A program made the translations under genes and the position numbers. A stretch of 64,000 bases of DNA from Micavibrio_C sp046294845 (GTDB taxonomy: Bacteria; Pseudomonadota; Alphaproteobacteria; Micavibrionales; Micavibrionaceae): contig JBKBNU010000001.1 in assembly GCA_046294845.1 (NCBI GenBank), positions 620,001-684,000 of the forward strand, in the 5' to 3' direction. Positions 49,940 to 58,138 of the stretch are shown here, piece after piece. A model generated the notes under the pieces. The model was not told the origin of the DNA. It made no database searches and saw only the letters and a list, made by a program, of their open reading frames with translations. The first letter of the stretch is position 1, and the number at the start of each line of letters is the position of its first letter.

Positions 49940-50755
49940 ATGGCTTTGAAAAAGTACAATCCGGTGACGCCAAGCCAGCGCCAGCTGGTCATGAGCGACC
50001 GCAGCGGTTTGTGGAAGGGTGGCCCCGAGCGCAGCCTGATCGAAGGCCAGACGAAAACCGGCGGCCGCAACAACACCGGCAGCATCATGGTTCGTCACCG
50101 CGGTGGTGGTCACAAGCAAAAATACCGTGTGATCGACTGGAAACGTCGCACATGGGATGTGGAAGCGACTGTCGAGCGTTTGGAATACGATCCTAACCGC
50201 ACAGCCTATATTGCTCTGATCAGCTACCCGAATGGCGAGAAGGCTTATATCCTCGCGCCGCAACGCCTGAAAGCCGGTGACAAAATTATTGCTGGTGAAA
50301 AGACAGACGTGAAGCCAGGTAATGCTATGCAGCTGCGTAACATGCCTGTCGGTACGATCATTCACAACATTGAAATGAAACCAGGCAAAGGTGGTCAGCT
50401 CTGCCGTGCTGCCGGTACATATGGTCAGCTGGTTGGTCGTGATCAGGGTTATGCCCAGGTCAAACTGGCTTCTGGTGAGTTGCGCGTTGTTCGTCAGGAA
50501 TGCATGGCTACGGTTGGCGCTGTTTCCAACCCTGACCACCTGAACGAAAACGTTGGTAAAGCCGGTCGTTCCCGTTGGAAAGGTCGTCGTCCGCATGTTC
50601 GCGGTATCGTGATGAACCCGGTTGATCACCCACACGGTGGTCGTACCAAGGGTGGTATTCACTGGTGTTCACCCACTGGTGTTCCCGCCAAAGGTTTCAA
50701 AACACGTAGTAACAAGGCCACGGATAAATTCATTATCCGCCGCCGCAAGAAATAA
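49940..50755 (+). CDS. rplB: 50S ribosomal protein L2
   Basis: L2 is needed for subunit joining and peptidyl transfer. The 271-residue sequence carries the conserved NPVDHPHGGRTKGG loop with the functionally important histidine, and GRNNTGSIMVRHRGGGHKQ near the N terminus. Length is normal. It follows rplW by 47 bp and precedes rpsS by 24 bp. Confidence 0.98.
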   Translation: MALKKYNPVTPSQRQLVMSDRSGLWKGGPERSLIEGQTKTGGRNNTGSIMVRHRGGGHKQKYRVIDWKRRTWDVEATVERLEYDPNRTAYIALISYPNGEKAYILAPQRLKAGDKIIAGEKTDVKPGNAMQLRNMPVGTIIHNIEMKPGKGGQLCRAAGTYGQLVGRDQGYAQVKLASGELRVVRQECMATVGAVSNPDHLNENVGKAGRSRWKGRRPHVRGIVMNPVDHPHGGRTKGGIHWCSPTGVPAKGFKTRSNKATDKFIIRRRKK

Positions 50756-50779
50756 GGTTTGTGAAGGAGTTTTAAAGAC

Positions 50780-51064
50780 ATGGCTCGTTCGGTTTGGAAA
50801 GGCCCGTTTGTTGATCGTCACCTGCTGAAAAAGGTGGAGACAATGCGCGCAGCGACAAAGAAAGAGGTTATTAAAACCTGGTCTCGTCGCTCGACAATTC
50901 TGCCCAACTTCGTTGGTCTGACATTCGGTGTTCATAACGGACGCAAATTTATCCCTGTGCTGGTAACCGACCAAATGATCGGTCACAAGCTGGGTGAATT
51001 TGCACCGACACGTACATTTGGCGGTCACGCTGGCAACAGCGGCGACAAAAAAGCCAAGAAATAA
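50780..51064 (+). CDS. rpsS: 30S ribosomal protein S19
   Basis: S19 is a 30S head protein near the A site. The 94-residue sequence contains ARSVWKGPFVDRHLL at the start and the family signature TWSRRSTILPNFVGLTFGVH, then GHKLGEFAPTRTFGGH. Length is normal (about 92). It lies in the standard S10 order between rplB and rplV. Confidence 0.98.
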   Translation: MARSVWKGPFVDRHLLKKVETMRAATKKEVIKTWSRRSTILPNFVGLTFGVHNGRKFIPVLVTDQMIGHKLGEFAPTRTFGGHAGNSGDKKAKK

Positions 51065-51091
51065 GATCTGCTTAGGTAAGGAAACGTAAAA

Positions 51092-51496
51092 ATGGCTCAG
51101 GCAGCAAAAAAACCAAAAACAGAGAAAGCAGCGCATAAGGCCGCCAAGGCTCCTGTGGCTGAAGCACGCGCATACGCGAAATACGTGCGTTCAAGCCCGC
51201 GCAAGCTGAATCTTGTCGCACAAATGATCCGTGGCAAAAGTGCTGCCAAGGCTCTGACAGATCTCGATTTCAGCACACGCCGCATCGCTATCGATGTGAA
51301 AAAAGTGCTGCAATCTGCTGTGGCCAACGCCGAAAACAACCATAACATGGACGTTGACCGTCTGTATGTGGCTGAAGCAACGGTGGGTCGCGCCATTAAA
51401 ATGCGTCGTTTCATGGCTCGCGCTCGCGGTCGTGGGGCGCCGATTGTAAAAGAATTCAGCCGTCTGACGATTGTCGTCAGAGAGCGTCAGGCATAG
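51092..51496 (+). CDS. rplV: 50S ribosomal protein L22
   Basis: L22 lines the exit tunnel with L4. The 134-residue protein has a Lys/Ala-rich N-terminal extension of about 22 residues before the conserved core (ARAYAKYVRSSPRKLNLVAQMIRG) and ends with the tunnel loop RAIKMRRFMARARGRGAPI. Family members without the extension are about 110 residues. rpsC follows after 22 bp. Confidence 0.97.
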   Translation: MAQAAKKPKTEKAAHKAAKAPVAEARAYAKYVRSSPRKLNLVAQMIRGKSAAKALTDLDFSTRRIAIDVKKVLQSAVANAENNHNMDVDRLYVAEATVGRAIKMRRFMARARGRGAPIVKEFSRLTIVVRERQA

Positions 51497-51518
51497 TAAG
51501 GTTTTAGGAGAATATCTT

Positions 51519-52205
51519 ATGGGTCAGAAGGTTAATCCAATTGGTATCCGCGTCGGCATCAACCGTACATGGGATTCCCGCTGGTTTTCGGATCGGAACT
51601 ACGCCGACCGTTTGATCAAGGATCTGAAGTTGCGCGAATACGTAAAGGACAAGCTGAAAGCCGCAGGCATCAGCAAGGTCATCGTGGAACGTGCTGCCCA
51701 GAACACAAAAGTGACTGTGCACACAGCACGTCCTGGCGTGATCATTGGTAAAAAAGGTGCCGATATCGAGAAACTGCGTAAGGATCTGTCAGATCGCGCC
51801 GGTTCCGATGTGGCTCTGAACATCATTGAAATCCGCAAGCCGGAAATCGATGCGCAGCTGGTAGCCGAGGGTGTAGCCCAACAGCTGGAGCGCCGTGTGT
51901 CTTTCCGTCGTGCCATGAAACGTGCCGTGCAATCAGCTCTGCGTCTGGGTGCACAAGGTATTCGTATCAACGTTTCGGGCCGTTTGGGTGGTGCCGATAT
52001 CGCTCGTACGGAATGGTACCGCGAAGGTCGTGTGCCTCTGCATACACTGCGCGCTGATCTGGATTACGGCTTTGCTGAAGCATCGACCACCTACGGGATT
52101 ATCGGTGTGAAAGTCTGGATCTACAAAGGCGATATTCTTGAGCACGATCCGATGGCTCGTGACAAGCGTTCCGCTGATGGTACAGCCCCGCGTAATCAGG
52201 GTTAA
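51519..52205 (+). CDS. rpsC: 30S ribosomal protein S3
   Basis: S3 lies at the mRNA entry site and takes part in helicase activity of the ribosome. I choose ATG 51519 behind TTTTAGGAG, giving 228 residues that begin MGQKVNPIGIRVGINRTWDS; upstream in-frame codons overlap rplV and are not family-like. The KH domain with GVIIGKKGADIEKLR and the C-terminal GADIARTEWYREGRVPLHTL signature are both present. Confidence 0.98.
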   Translation: MGQKVNPIGIRVGINRTWDSRWFSDRNYADRLIKDLKLREYVKDKLKAAGISKVIVERAAQNTKVTVHTARPGVIIGKKGADIEKLRKDLSDRAGSDVALNIIEIRKPEIDAQLVAEGVAQQLERRVSFRRAMKRAVQSALRLGAQGIRINVSGRLGGADIARTEWYREGRVPLHTLRADLDYGFAEASTTYGIIGVKVWIYKGDILEHDPMARDKRSADGTAPRNQG

Positions 52206-52247
52206 TATTAACTAGATAGAAGAATTTTTGGCTAAAGAGATAAAGTC

Positions 52248-52661
52248 ATGTTGCAACCAAAAAGATCGAAATTCCGTAAACAGCATAAGGGCCGCATTCA
52301 TGGTAATGCCAAGGGTGGTTCCACGCTGGCGTTTGGCGAATATGGCCTGAAGGCTTTGGCTCCTGAGCGTATCACAGCGCGCCAAATCGAAGCAGCCCGT
52401 CGTGCCATTACACGTCATATGCGTCGTCAAGGTAAAGTATGGATCCGTATTTTCCCTGATGTGCCTGTTTCGAAAAAGCCTCTCGAGGTTCGTATGGGTT
52501 CCGGTAAAGGTTCACCGGAGTACTACGTAGCCCGCGTGAAGCCAGGCCGTATCATGTTTGAATTGGGTGGCGTTCCCGAGCCTCTGGCTCGTGAAGCTCT
52601 CGAGCTGGCAGCTGCAAAACTGCCGATCGCAACCAAGTTTGTCGCCCGTATCGGCGGTTAA
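52248..52661 (+). CDS. rplP: 50S ribosomal protein L16
   Basis: L16 organises the A-site region of the 50S subunit. The 137-residue sequence starts MLQPKRSKFRKQHKGRIHGN and contains the signature RITARQIEAARRAITRHMRR and GSGKGSPEYYVARVKPGRI. Length is normal. It follows rpsC by 42 bp and precedes rpmC. Confidence 0.98.
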   Translation: MLQPKRSKFRKQHKGRIHGNAKGGSTLAFGEYGLKALAPERITARQIEAARRAITRHMRRQGKVWIRIFPDVPVSKKPLEVRMGSGKGSPEYYVARVKPGRIMFELGGVPEPLAREALELAAAKLPIATKFVARIGG

Positions 52662-52692
52662 GAGATTAGAAGATTAAGAGGAGACCGCAAAA

Positions 52693-52950
52693 ATGAAAGC
52701 GGATGAACTGAAGACAAAAACAGTTGATGAGCTCAAGAAGCTTCTGCTGGACCTGAAAAAAGAGCAATTCACATTGCGTATGCAAAAAGCTCAGGGTCAG
52801 TTGGATAATTCGGCAAAGGTACGTGCTGTGCGCCGCGATGTCGCTCGTGTACAGACATTCCTGAGCCAAAAAGCAAATGGTGCAGAAACGGCCGCCCCGG
52901 TAAAGAAGGCAGCCAAGGCAAAAAAACCGGCTAAGGCCACAGCAGCCTAA
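52693..52950 (+). CDS. rpmC: 50S ribosomal protein L29, with C-terminal extension
   Basis: L29 sits by the tunnel exit next to L23. The first 62 or so residues match the family (KADELKTKTVDELKKLLLDL, then RTVRRDVARVQTFL-like helix), but the 85-residue product continues into a Lys/Ala-rich tail (KKAAKAKKPAKATAA) not found in the usual 60-68-residue protein. Ribosome-binding site AGAGGAGA. rpsQ follows after 24 bp and has an even longer tail. Confidence 0.95.
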   Translation: MKADELKTKTVDELKKLLLDLKKEQFTLRMQKAQGQLDNSAKVRAVRRDVARVQTFLSQKANGAETAAPVKKAAKAKKPAKATAA

Positions 52951-52974
52951 GTCTGGTAGTAGGAGATAAAGAAT

Positions 52975-53400
52975 ATGCCCCGTCGTGTACTTGAAGGTGT
53001 CGTTGTTAGCGACAAAATGGACAAAACAGTAACGGTTCTGGTAGAACGCCGCTACATGCACCCGGTTTACAAAAAATACCTGCGTAAATCGGACAAATTC
53101 GCCGCTCATGATGAAAGTAACTCTTTCCAGATTGGCGATCGTGTGGCTATCGAGGAATGCCGTCCGCTGTCCAAGCGCAAGACATGGACCGTAATCACAG
53201 AGCCAAGCAAAGAAGCTGTGGCCCGTACGGTAGAGAAACAACAGGCTAAAGTAGCTGCCAAGAAAGCTGAAGAAGCTGCCAAAGAAGCTGCCAAGGTCGA
53301 GAAGAAAGAAGCAAAAGCCAAAGCTAAAGTAGACAAAGCAGAAGCCAAGGCGAAAAAAGCTGAGACAACCAAAACAACCAAGACCAAAAAAGACAAGTAA
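52975..53400 (+). CDS. rpsQ: 30S ribosomal protein S17, with long charged C-terminal extension
   Basis: S17 binds 16S rRNA in early 30S assembly. Residues 1-80 are a normal S17 (MPRRVLEGVVVSDKMDKTVT, YMHPVYKKYLRKSDKF, IEECRPLSKRKTW). Residues from about 81 to 141 form an extra helical tail made almost wholly of Lys, Ala and Glu, ending in Thr/Lys repeats. The tail nearly doubles the protein and would project from the 30S body. It is in frame and its codon use fits the core, so it is not a frameshift artefact. Confidence 0.95.
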   Translation: MPRRVLEGVVVSDKMDKTVTVLVERRYMHPVYKKYLRKSDKFAAHDESNSFQIGDRVAIEECRPLSKRKTWTVITEPSKEAVARTVEKQQAKVAAKKAEEAAKEAAKVEKKEAKAKAKVDKAEAKAKKAETTKTTKTKKDK

Positions 53401-53449
53401 GAATTTGTTCTGATGGTTTTGACAGAAGCGTAAAGAAGGCAGGATTGCT

Positions 53450-53815
53450 ATGATACAGATGGAAAGCGACCTCGACGTAGCCGACAACAGCGGCGCCAAG
53501 AGAGTAAAATGCATCAAGGTGCTGGGTGGTTCCAAACGCACAACCGCCAACATTGGTGATGTGATTGTCGTTTCGGTACAGGACGCCATTCCCCGTGGCC
53601 GTGTGAAAAAGGGCGATGTGCATCGCGCTGTGATCGTACGCACGAAATCAGGCCTGAGCCGTAACTATGGTGAACGTATCCGCTTTGATACCAATGCGGC
53701 CGTTCTGATTAACAAACAAAACGAACCGATCGGTACACGTATTTTTGGACCTGTGACCCGTGAGCTGCGTAAAAGCTTCATGAAGATCGTTTCTCTGGCT
53801 GCTGAGGTGCTGTAA
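53450..53815 (+). CDS. rplN: 50S ribosomal protein L14
   Basis: L14 contributes to an intersubunit bridge and is the target of the silencing factor RsfS. The 121-residue sequence is fully typical: MIQMESDLDVADNSGAKRVK, VIVVSVQDAIPRGRVKKGDV and GTRIFGPVTRELR. The stop codon's last base is the first of the rplX ATG (TAATG), so L14 and L24 are translationally coupled. Confidence 0.98.
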   Translation: MIQMESDLDVADNSGAKRVKCIKVLGGSKRTTANIGDVIVVSVQDAIPRGRVKKGDVHRAVIVRTKSGLSRNYGERIRFDTNAAVLINKQNEPIGTRIFGPVTRELRKSFMKIVSLAAEVL

Positions 53816-54138
53816 TGACACAGGCTAAATTGAAAATTAAAAAAGGCGACAAAGTTGTTGTCATTACTGGCAAGGATAAAGGCAAAACAGGTGAAGTCCT
53901 GAGTGTTCAGCCTGAGGAAGCCCGTGTTGTTGTGGCTGGTGTTAACGTTGTTACAAAACACGTGAAACCTTCCCAGACAAGCGCCGGCGGCATTCAGAAG
54001 ACAGAACTGCCGGTACATGTTTCCAACGTTGCTTTGGCTGACCCGAAATCAGGCAAGCCGACACGTGTGGCGTACAAAACACTAAAAGACGGGCAGAAAG
54101 TCCGTGTGGCAAAAAAATCCGGCGAACAGATCGCCTAA
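53815..54138 (+). CDS. rplX: 50S ribosomal protein L24
   Basis: L24 is an assembly initiator of the 50S subunit. The 107-residue sequence has the KOW motif KKGDKVVVITGKDKGKTGEV near its start and NVVTKHVKPSQTSAGGI. Length is normal. It overlaps rplN by one base and precedes rplE by 27 bp. Confidence 0.98.
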   Translation: MTQAKLKIKKGDKVVVITGKDKGKTGEVLSVQPEEARVVVAGVNVVTKHVKPSQTSAGGIQKTELPVHVSNVALADPKSGKPTRVAYKTLKDGQKVRVAKKSGEQIA

Positions 54139-54165
54139 GGTAACTAGTAGAAGAAAGAAAAGACT

Positions 54166-54717
54166 ATGAAAGCGAACCAGACACGTTTTCAAGCGCGCTA
54201 CGAAAAAGAGATCAAGCAAGCGCTGAAGCAAAAATACGGTTACAAGAACGAATACCAGATTCCGCATCTGGAAAAGATCGTCCTGAATATGGGTGTTGGC
54301 GGTGCCACAACCAACCGTGCTGAAATTGACAACGCTTTTGATGATATGGCGCTGATCGCCGGTCAAAAGCCGATCATTACCTATGCGCGCAAATCAAACG
54401 CTTCTTTCAAAATCCGTGATGGTATGGCGATCGGCGTGAAGGTGACACTGCGCGGCAAGAGAATGTACGAATTCCTGGATCGTCTGGTAACTATCACCAT
54501 GCCACGTATCCGCGACTTCCGTGGCATCAACGGTAAAAGCTTTGACGGTCGCGGCAACTACGCCATGGGTATCAAGGAACATATCGTGTTCCCGGAAATT
54601 AACTATGACAAGGTCGACAAGATGCGCGGTATGGATATCGTGATCTGTACATCGGCCAAAACGGATGCGGAAGCCAAAGATCTTCTGGCCGCTTTCGAAA
54701 TGCCGTTCAAGAATTAA
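54166..54717 (+). CDS. rplE: 50S ribosomal protein L5
   Basis: L5 binds 5S rRNA and contacts P-site tRNA. The 183-residue sequence contains the signature around IPHLEKIVLNMGVG, GQKPIITYARKSNASFKIRDG and the C-terminal FPEINYDKVDKMRGMDIVI. Length is normal. It lies between rplX and rpsN as expected for the spc group. Confidence 0.98.
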   Translation: MKANQTRFQARYEKEIKQALKQKYGYKNEYQIPHLEKIVLNMGVGGATTNRAEIDNAFDDMALIAGQKPIITYARKSNASFKIRDGMAIGVKVTLRGKRMYEFLDRLVTITMPRIRDFRGINGKSFDGRGNYAMGIKEHIVFPEINYDKVDKMRGMDIVICTSAKTDAEAKDLLAAFEMPFKN

Positions 54718-54741
54718 GTTTAAAGGAAAGGACTAACGGAC

Positions 54742-55047
54742 ATGGCTAAAAGCTGTTCGATCAATCGCAACAACAAACGCATCAAGCTGGCAAAGCAACA
54801 TGCTGCCCGCCGCGCAAAACTGAAGGCTGTCGTGTCTGATCGCGAACTGCCACCGGAAGAGCGCTTTCAGGCAATGCTGAAACTGGCTGAAATGCCACGT
54901 AACGGCGCAAAAATCCGCGTACGTAACCGTTGCGAACTGACAGGCCGTCCGCGCGCCCACCACCGCAAGTTTAAACTGTGCCGTAACGTTATCCGCGAGC
55001 TCGCCCAGGTTGGCGCGCTGCCCGGCGTTGTAAAATCCAGCTGGTAA
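54742..55047 (+). CDS. rpsN: 30S ribosomal protein S14 (zinc-free type)
   Basis: S14 is a head protein of the 30S subunit. The 101-residue sequence is the long form without CxxC zinc-ribbon pairs, and ends with the family signature NRCELTGRPRAHHRKFKLCR and LPGVVKSSW. It follows rplE by 24 bp and precedes rpsH by 29 bp. Confidence 0.98.
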   Translation: MAKSCSINRNNKRIKLAKQHAARRAKLKAVVSDRELPPEERFQAMLKLAEMPRNGAKIRVRNRCELTGRPRAHHRKFKLCRNVIRELAQVGALPGVVKSSW

Positions 55048-55076
55048 GCCGTAACGGGACATAAGGAGATATAAAA

Positions 55077-55475
55077 ATGACAATGAGCAGCCCACTCGCA
55101 GATATGCTGACCCGTATCCGTAACGGCCAAAAAGCCCGCAAGGCAACGATTGCTGTTCCGGCTTCGAAGCACAAAGCGGATGTTCTTAACGTTCTGGCTG
55201 ATGAAGGCTATATCCGTGGCTACAAGCCGGCTAAAGACGAACGCGGTCATCCTGAGTTCGTTGTTGAACTGAAATACGACCAGAATGAAGGCGCGATCCG
55301 CGAAGTTCATTGTGTGTCAAAGCCGGGCCGCCGTATTTACAGCGGTTCCAAAGAAGTACCCCGTTTCTACAACGGTCTGGGTCTGACAATCGTATCTACA
55401 CCACTGGGTGTGATGGCCGATTATCAGGCACGTGAAAAGAATGTTGGTGGCGAAATTCTGTGCCAGGTTTTCTAG
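55077..55475 (+). CDS. rpsH: 30S ribosomal protein S8
   Basis: S8 binds the central domain of 16S rRNA and in E. coli represses the spc operon by binding mRNA. The 132-residue sequence begins MTMSSPLADMLTRIRNGQKA and ends with the signature STPLGVMADYQAREKNVGGE. An alternative start two codons in (MSSPLAD) is possible. AAGGAGA precedes the ATG. Confidence 0.98.
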   Translation: MTMSSPLADMLTRIRNGQKARKATIAVPASKHKADVLNVLADEGYIRGYKPAKDERGHPEFVVELKYDQNEGAIREVHCVSKPGRRIYSGSKEVPRFYNGLGLTIVSTPLGVMADYQAREKNVGGEILCQVF

Positions 55476-55527
55476 GTTTTATACTTGGAAGAGCAAAGCA
55501 GAAAAGTGATTTAAAGAGGACAAGATT

Positions 55528-56061
55528 ATGTCACGAGTTGGTAAGAACCCTGTAAAGCTGGTTGATGGCGTAACCGCCGAAATCAACGGCCAGACAGTCA
55601 AAGTTAAGGGCAAGCTGGGCGAGCTGACCATGCAGGTGCATGACAGCGTTGAAGCCAAGCTGGAAAACGGCGAGATCGTTGTATCTCCCCGTGATGACAG
55701 CCGTGAAACACGGGCACTGTGGGCTACGATGCGTAACCTGATCAAGAACATGGTTCAGGGCGTTAGCGCGGGCTATACAAAGGTTCTTGAAATTCAGGGC
55801 GTTGGTTACCGTGCCAACCTGCAAGGTTCCAACCTGAACCTGCAACTGGGTTTCAGCCATGATATCAATTTCCCGATCCCTGACGGGATCAAGATGGCGG
55901 TTGAGAAACAAACCAAGATCACCATCACCGGGATTGACAAACAACAGGTTGGCCAAGTGGCTGCCGATATTTACCGCATGAAGCCACCCGAGCCTTACAA
56001 AGGTAAAGGTATTCGTTACGAGGGTCAGCAGATCCTGCGTAAAGAAGGCAAGAAGAAATAA
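55528..56061 (+). CDS. rplF: 50S ribosomal protein L6
   Basis: L6 lies near the sarcin-ricin loop and the factor-binding site. The 177-residue sequence begins MSRVGKNPVKLVDGV and ends with the family signature PEPYKGKGIRYEGQQILRKE. Both repeated domains are intact. AGAGGA precedes the ATG; it follows rpsH by 52 bp. Confidence 0.98.
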   Translation: MSRVGKNPVKLVDGVTAEINGQTVKVKGKLGELTMQVHDSVEAKLENGEIVVSPRDDSRETRALWATMRNLIKNMVQGVSAGYTKVLEIQGVGYRANLQGSNLNLQLGFSHDINFPIPDGIKMAVEKQTKITITGIDKQQVGQVAADIYRMKPPEPYKGKGIRYEGQQILRKEGKKK

Positions 56062-56088
56062 TAGATAGGATTTGACGAGGACAAAGTC

Positions 56089-56466
56089 ATGACAGCACAT
56101 CTTACTTCCAAGGATCGTCGTACGTTCCGCACACGCAACAAACTGCGTGCTGTTAACGTGCAAAAAGCCGGTCAGAAGGAAACCCGCCCCCGCTTGAGCG
56201 TTCATCGCACCAACAAGCAAATCTACGCTCAGGTGATTGATGATCTGAAAGGCGTAACATTGGCTGCGGCTTCTTCGCTGGATAAAGAACTCGGCCTGAA
56301 AAAAGGTTCCGATAAAAGCGCTGCTGCCGAAGTTGGCAAGCTGGTTGCTCAACGCGCCCTGAAAGCGGGCGTGAAACAAGTTCAGTTTGATCGTGGCAGC
56401 TACCTGTATCATGGCCGCGTCCAGTCAGTGGCTGAAGGCGCTCGCGCCGGCGGTCTTGATTTCTAA
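56089..56466 (+). CDS. rplR: 50S ribosomal protein L18
   Basis: L18 brings 5S rRNA into the 50S subunit. The 125-residue sequence has RPRLSVHRTNKQIYAQVIDD and ends with the conserved FDRGSYLYHGRVQSVAEGAR. Length is slightly above the usual 117-120. rpsE follows after 22 bp. Confidence 0.98.
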   Translation: MTAHLTSKDRRTFRTRNKLRAVNVQKAGQKETRPRLSVHRTNKQIYAQVIDDLKGVTLAAASSLDKELGLKKGSDKSAAAEVGKLVAQRALKAGVKQVQFDRGSYLYHGRVQSVAEGARAGGLDF

Positions 56467-56488
56467 GGTTTAATGGAGAAAAACGAAA

Positions 56489-57058
56489 ATGGCTCGTGCA
56501 CAACAAGAACAACGCGAAGAAAGCGAACTCGTAGAACGCCTGGTCAGCATTAATCGTGTTGCCAAAGTCGTTAAAGGTGGTCGCCGCTTCGGTTTTGCTG
56601 CGCTGATGGTTGTCGGTGATGGCCGTGGCCGCGTAGGTTTCGGTACGGCAAAGGCTCGTGAAGTTCCGGATGCTGTCAAAAAAGCAACCGAACAAGCTAA
56701 GCGCAACATGATCCGCGTACCGCTGCGCGAAGCCCGCACCATTCACCATGACATCATGGCGACAGTCGGTGCCGGTAAAGTTTACCTGCGCTCCGCTCCT
56801 TCAGGTACCGGTATTATTGCCGGTGGTCCGATGCGCGCGATTTTCGAAGCCGTAGGTATTCAGGATGTTGTCGCGAAAGTGGCCGGTTCAAACAACCCGC
56901 ACGCAATCGTTAACGCAACCATGGAAGCTTTGAGCAAAATGCAAAGCCCCCGTCAGGTTGCTGCCCGTCGTGGCAAAAAAGTGAGCGATGTTATTGCTAA
57001 CCGTGAAGCCGCCCGTTCGGCTGCCGAAGTAGCAGCAACAGCCGCTGACAGCGAATAA
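56489..57058 (+). CDS. rpsE: 30S ribosomal protein S5
   Basis: S5 acts in decoding accuracy and mRNA unwinding. The 189-residue sequence has the N-terminal double-stranded RNA-binding signature KVVKGGRRFGFAALMVVGDG and the conserved IIAGGPMRAIFEAVGIQDVV. The C terminus ends in an Ala-rich stretch closing with ADSE, the same last residues as L15, making the protein about 15-20 residues longer than most. Confidence 0.98.
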   Translation: MARAQQEQREESELVERLVSINRVAKVVKGGRRFGFAALMVVGDGRGRVGFGTAKAREVPDAVKKATEQAKRNMIRVPLREARTIHHDIMATVGAGKVYLRSAPSGTGIIAGGPMRAIFEAVGIQDVVAKVAGSNNPHAIVNATMEALSKMQSPRQVAARRGKKVSDVIANREAARSAAEVAATAADSE

Positions 57059-57085
57059 TAAACGTTGAATTGATTGAGGCTTATG

Positions 57086-57364
57086 ATGACTGAAGAAGCA
57101 AAGAAAAAGGCACCTGCCAAGAAGGCAGCTCCCAAGACAGCAGCCAGCAAAAAAGCTGCGCCGAAAGCTGCCAAATCAGGCAAGACAATCAGCGTAACGC
57201 AGATTGGCAGCTCGATTGGCCGTGAAGCTTCCCAAAGAGCGACATTGATTGGTCTTGGTCTGAACAAACGTCACCGCACCAGTGTTCTCGAAGATACACC
57301 ATGTGTTCGTGGCATGATCAATAAGGTAAAACATTTGGTACGCGTTGAAGATAACGCTGCCTAA
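57086..57364 (+). CDS. rpmD: 50S ribosomal protein L30, with N-terminal extension
   Basis: L30 is a small 50S protein of about 60 residues. The core (SGKTISVTQIGSSIGREASQ to INKVKHLVRVED) is preceded here by about 32 residues of Lys/Ala/Pro-rich sequence, giving 92 residues. I choose ATG 57086 because GAGG lies 6 nt upstream; ATG 57083 and TTG 57074 are in frame but worse placed. It lies between rpsE and rplO as expected. Confidence 0.93.
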   Translation: MTEEAKKKAPAKKAAPKTAASKKAAPKAAKSGKTISVTQIGSSIGREASQRATLIGLGLNKRHRTSVLEDTPCVRGMINKVKHLVRVEDNAA

Positions 57365-57396
57365 TTTGGATAAGAGAAGAGTGAAAGGCTGAAGCC

Positions 57397-57954
57397 ATGA
57401 AACTGAATGAACTGCAACCCCAGAAAGGCTCGAAATTTGCGCGTATCCGCGTAGGTCGTGGTCTGGGCTCCGGTAAAGGTAAAACAGCCGGTAAAGGTTA
57501 CAAAGGTCAGAAATCACGCTCCGGTGTAGCGATCAACGGCTTTGAAGGCGGTCAGATGCCTTTGTACCGTCGTTTGCCGAAACGCGGTTTCAAGAACATT
57601 TTTGCTCTGGATCTGGATGAAATCACATTGGGCCGTCTGCAGGCTGCGATTGACTCCAAGAAAGTGGATGCCAAAGACGCCCTTGATCACAAAACACTGG
57701 TTGCTGCTGGTGTTCTGCGTCCGTCTTCAGAAGGTTTCCGTCTGATTGGTGGGGGCACATTGAAAGCCAAAATCAACATCACATTGCACGGTGCGACACA
57801 GACAGCTGCGGATGCTGTTGAAAAAGCCGGTGGCAAAGTATCCTATGTCGAAGTGAAGAAATTTGTTCGCCCAGGCAAAGCCAACAAAGGCAAACGCACC
57901 AGCCGTGGTCGCGGCAGTCGTCCAGCAGCAGCTGCGGCAGCAGACAGCGAATAA
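57397..57954 (+). CDS. rplO: 50S ribosomal protein L15
   Basis: L15 is a late 50S assembly protein. The 185-residue sequence begins MKLNELQPQKGSKFARIRVG with the Gly/Lys-rich GRGLGSGKGKTAGKGYKGQK segment and the FEGGQMPLYRRLPKRGF signature. The last 25 or so residues are Lys/Arg- then Ala-rich and end in ADSE, an extension over the usual 145-160. It is the last gene before a terminator, so it closes the long ribosomal transcript. Confidence 0.97.
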   Translation: MKLNELQPQKGSKFARIRVGRGLGSGKGKTAGKGYKGQKSRSGVAINGFEGGQMPLYRRLPKRGFKNIFALDLDEITLGRLQAAIDSKKVDAKDALDHKTLVAAGVLRPSSEGFRLIGGGTLKAKINITLHGATQTAADAVEKAGGKVSYVEVKKFVRPGKANKGKRTSRGRGSRPAAAAAADSE

Positions 57955-57979
57955 TATTACCATATGGTAATTTAAAGAG

Positions 57980-58008
57980 GGCGGCTCGATTGAGAGCTGC
58001 CTTTTTTT
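57980..58008 (+). terminator. terminator between rplO and secY
   Basis: GGCGGCTC (57980-57987) pairs with GAGCTGCC (57994-58001), 8 bp with one G-U, around GATTGA, followed by seven Ts. It splits secY-adk from the spc genes. Confidence 0.85.
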
Positions 58009-58138
58009 ATGCCTTAAAATCTCCCTTTTTATTTGTTGGATTCACCTTAAATAAATGAGGCGGGACTTGTTTAAATAAGCCCTTTTCTTTATGTATCTAA
58101 GTTGAAGATTCCATTTCATACGCGTAGAGGATTTAACG